Assembly (NCBI GenBank): GCA_001780775.1
Contig: MFIO01000032.1
Span: 1 to 40,330, forward strand
DNA from: Candidatus Giovannonibacteria bacterium RIFCSPLOWO2_12_FULL_43_11c
GTDB taxonomy: Bacteria > Patescibacteriota > Minisyncoccia > JACPKW01 > UBA11713
Reading direction: 5' to 3'
Length of the DNA stretch: 40,330 nt
The position numbers and the translations under genes were made by a program. Under the pieces are notes generated by a model. The model saw only the letters and a list, made by a program, of their open reading frames with translations. It made no database searches and was not told where the DNA came from. Below, piece by piece: positions 40,084-40,330 of the stretch (the stretch's first letter is position 1; each line of letters opens with the position of its first letter).

Positions 40084-40330
40084 ATGATTTTAACGTCACC
40101 GGTGCTGGTGGCGCTCGTATCGGTTCTTGTGGGAATTGTTTTAGGCTACATACTCCGCCAGGTAATGGCGCAGTACAAGAAGAATTCTCTGGAAGTAGAA
40201 GTAAAAAAAATACTCCTGGATGCTAAAGACCAGGCCGTAAAAACATTAGACGAAGCAAAAAAGAAATCTGAAGAAGTCTTAGAACAATCAAAAAAAGAAA
40301 CAAAAGAGCGCGAAGGCCAGATTAGAAAAT
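40084..40330 (+). CDS. rny: Ribonuclease Y, N-terminal part
   Basis: The frame opens at ATG 40084 and runs off the window after 82 codons. An N-terminal membrane helix (about residues 5-22, VLVALVSVLVGIVLGYIL) is followed by a long charged coiled coil rich in Lys, Glu and Gln (LDAKDQAVKTLDEAKKKSEE). This is the membrane anchor plus coiled coil of RNase Y, the endonuclease that starts mRNA decay. The KH and HD domains lie beyond the window, so the call rests on the N-terminus alone. Confidence 0.85.
   Translation, partial: MILTSPVLVALVSVLVGIVLGYILRQVMAQYKKNSLEVEVKKILLDAKDQAVKTLDEAKKKSEEVLEQSKKETKEREGQIRK

Noticed and set aside
1-40330. CRISPR array or Cas genes
   Set aside because: No regularly spaced direct repeats with unique spacers and no Cas-like protein were seen.
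1-40330. TGA recoded as glycine (code 25), as in some CPR lineages
   Set aside because: TGA ends clear genes at the expected family length (for example in the ATGA overlaps at 1775 and 18578), and no in-frame TGA is found inside conserved proteins.
1-40330. rRNA, tmRNA, RNase P RNA or replication origin
   Set aside because: No recognisable sequence of these kinds was seen in the gaps.

Overview
The window reads as a chromosome segment of a Candidate Phyla Radiation (Patescibacteria, most likely Parcubacteria-type) bacterium. The reasons are the compact gene set with short family members (a 722-residue ValS, a NusA without the long C-terminal extensions), a type IV pilus operon with fast-evolving pilins, a K+-independent-type membrane pyrophosphatase, many small membrane proteins with no recognisable family, few Shine-Dalgarno sequences in front of housekeeping genes, and GC-rich palindromes spread through both coding and non-coding DNA. 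TGA is used as a normal stop. The species cannot be named from sequence alone.

Layout. 1-4.6 kb: leftward genes (an unfinished solenoid-like membrane protein, tRNA-Leu, rplS, an RluA-type pseudouridine synthase, small membrane proteins, a UBP-type zinc-finger protein, tRNA-Val(GAC), pterin carbinolamine dehydratase). 4.6-9.2 kb: rightward tRNA-Glu, tsaD, valS, a PrsW-like protease and an Hsp20, closed by a strong terminator. 9.2-17.2 kb: a mobile region at tRNA genes. Two intact elements (10132-12657 and 13938-17108) and one decayed relative (about 9199-9792) share one plan: a left att arm, one leftward membrane-protein cargo gene, an inverted-repeat-bounded block that carries an inverted joined-end (attP-like) sequence, and a rightward large serine recombinase ending against a tRNA 3' end. 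Removing them restores an order tRNA-Arg(UCU), tRNA-Val(UAC), kelch gene, tRNA-Phe(GAA), GIY-YIG gene on the minus strand. 17.2-26.9 kb: a leftward operon with histidine kinase, response regulator, pilB, pilC, three prepilin-like proteins, a PilX-like protein and pilM/N/O. 26.9-30.2 kb: nusA and hppA. 30.2-34.5 kb: an accessory island with HicBA and VapBC toxin-antitoxin pairs, three unknown leftward genes with strong Shine-Dalgarno sequences, and repeated GAGGAGAGA-containing hairpins. 34.5-40.3 kb: a TrmB-type regulator, two unknown large proteins, clpP, gpmI and the start of rny.

The most interesting material is the serine-recombinase mini-elements. Their att cores can be placed to the base (GCACCA and GACA, both tRNA 3'-terminal sequences). 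Their attP appears to lie inside the 3' end of the recombinase reading frame, so integration would change the recombinase C-terminus. Also notable are palindromes inserted in frame into tsaD, hppA, the kelch gene and a prepilin, with occupied and empty sites comparable inside this window, and three genes whose ATG lies one or two bases behind a tRNA.
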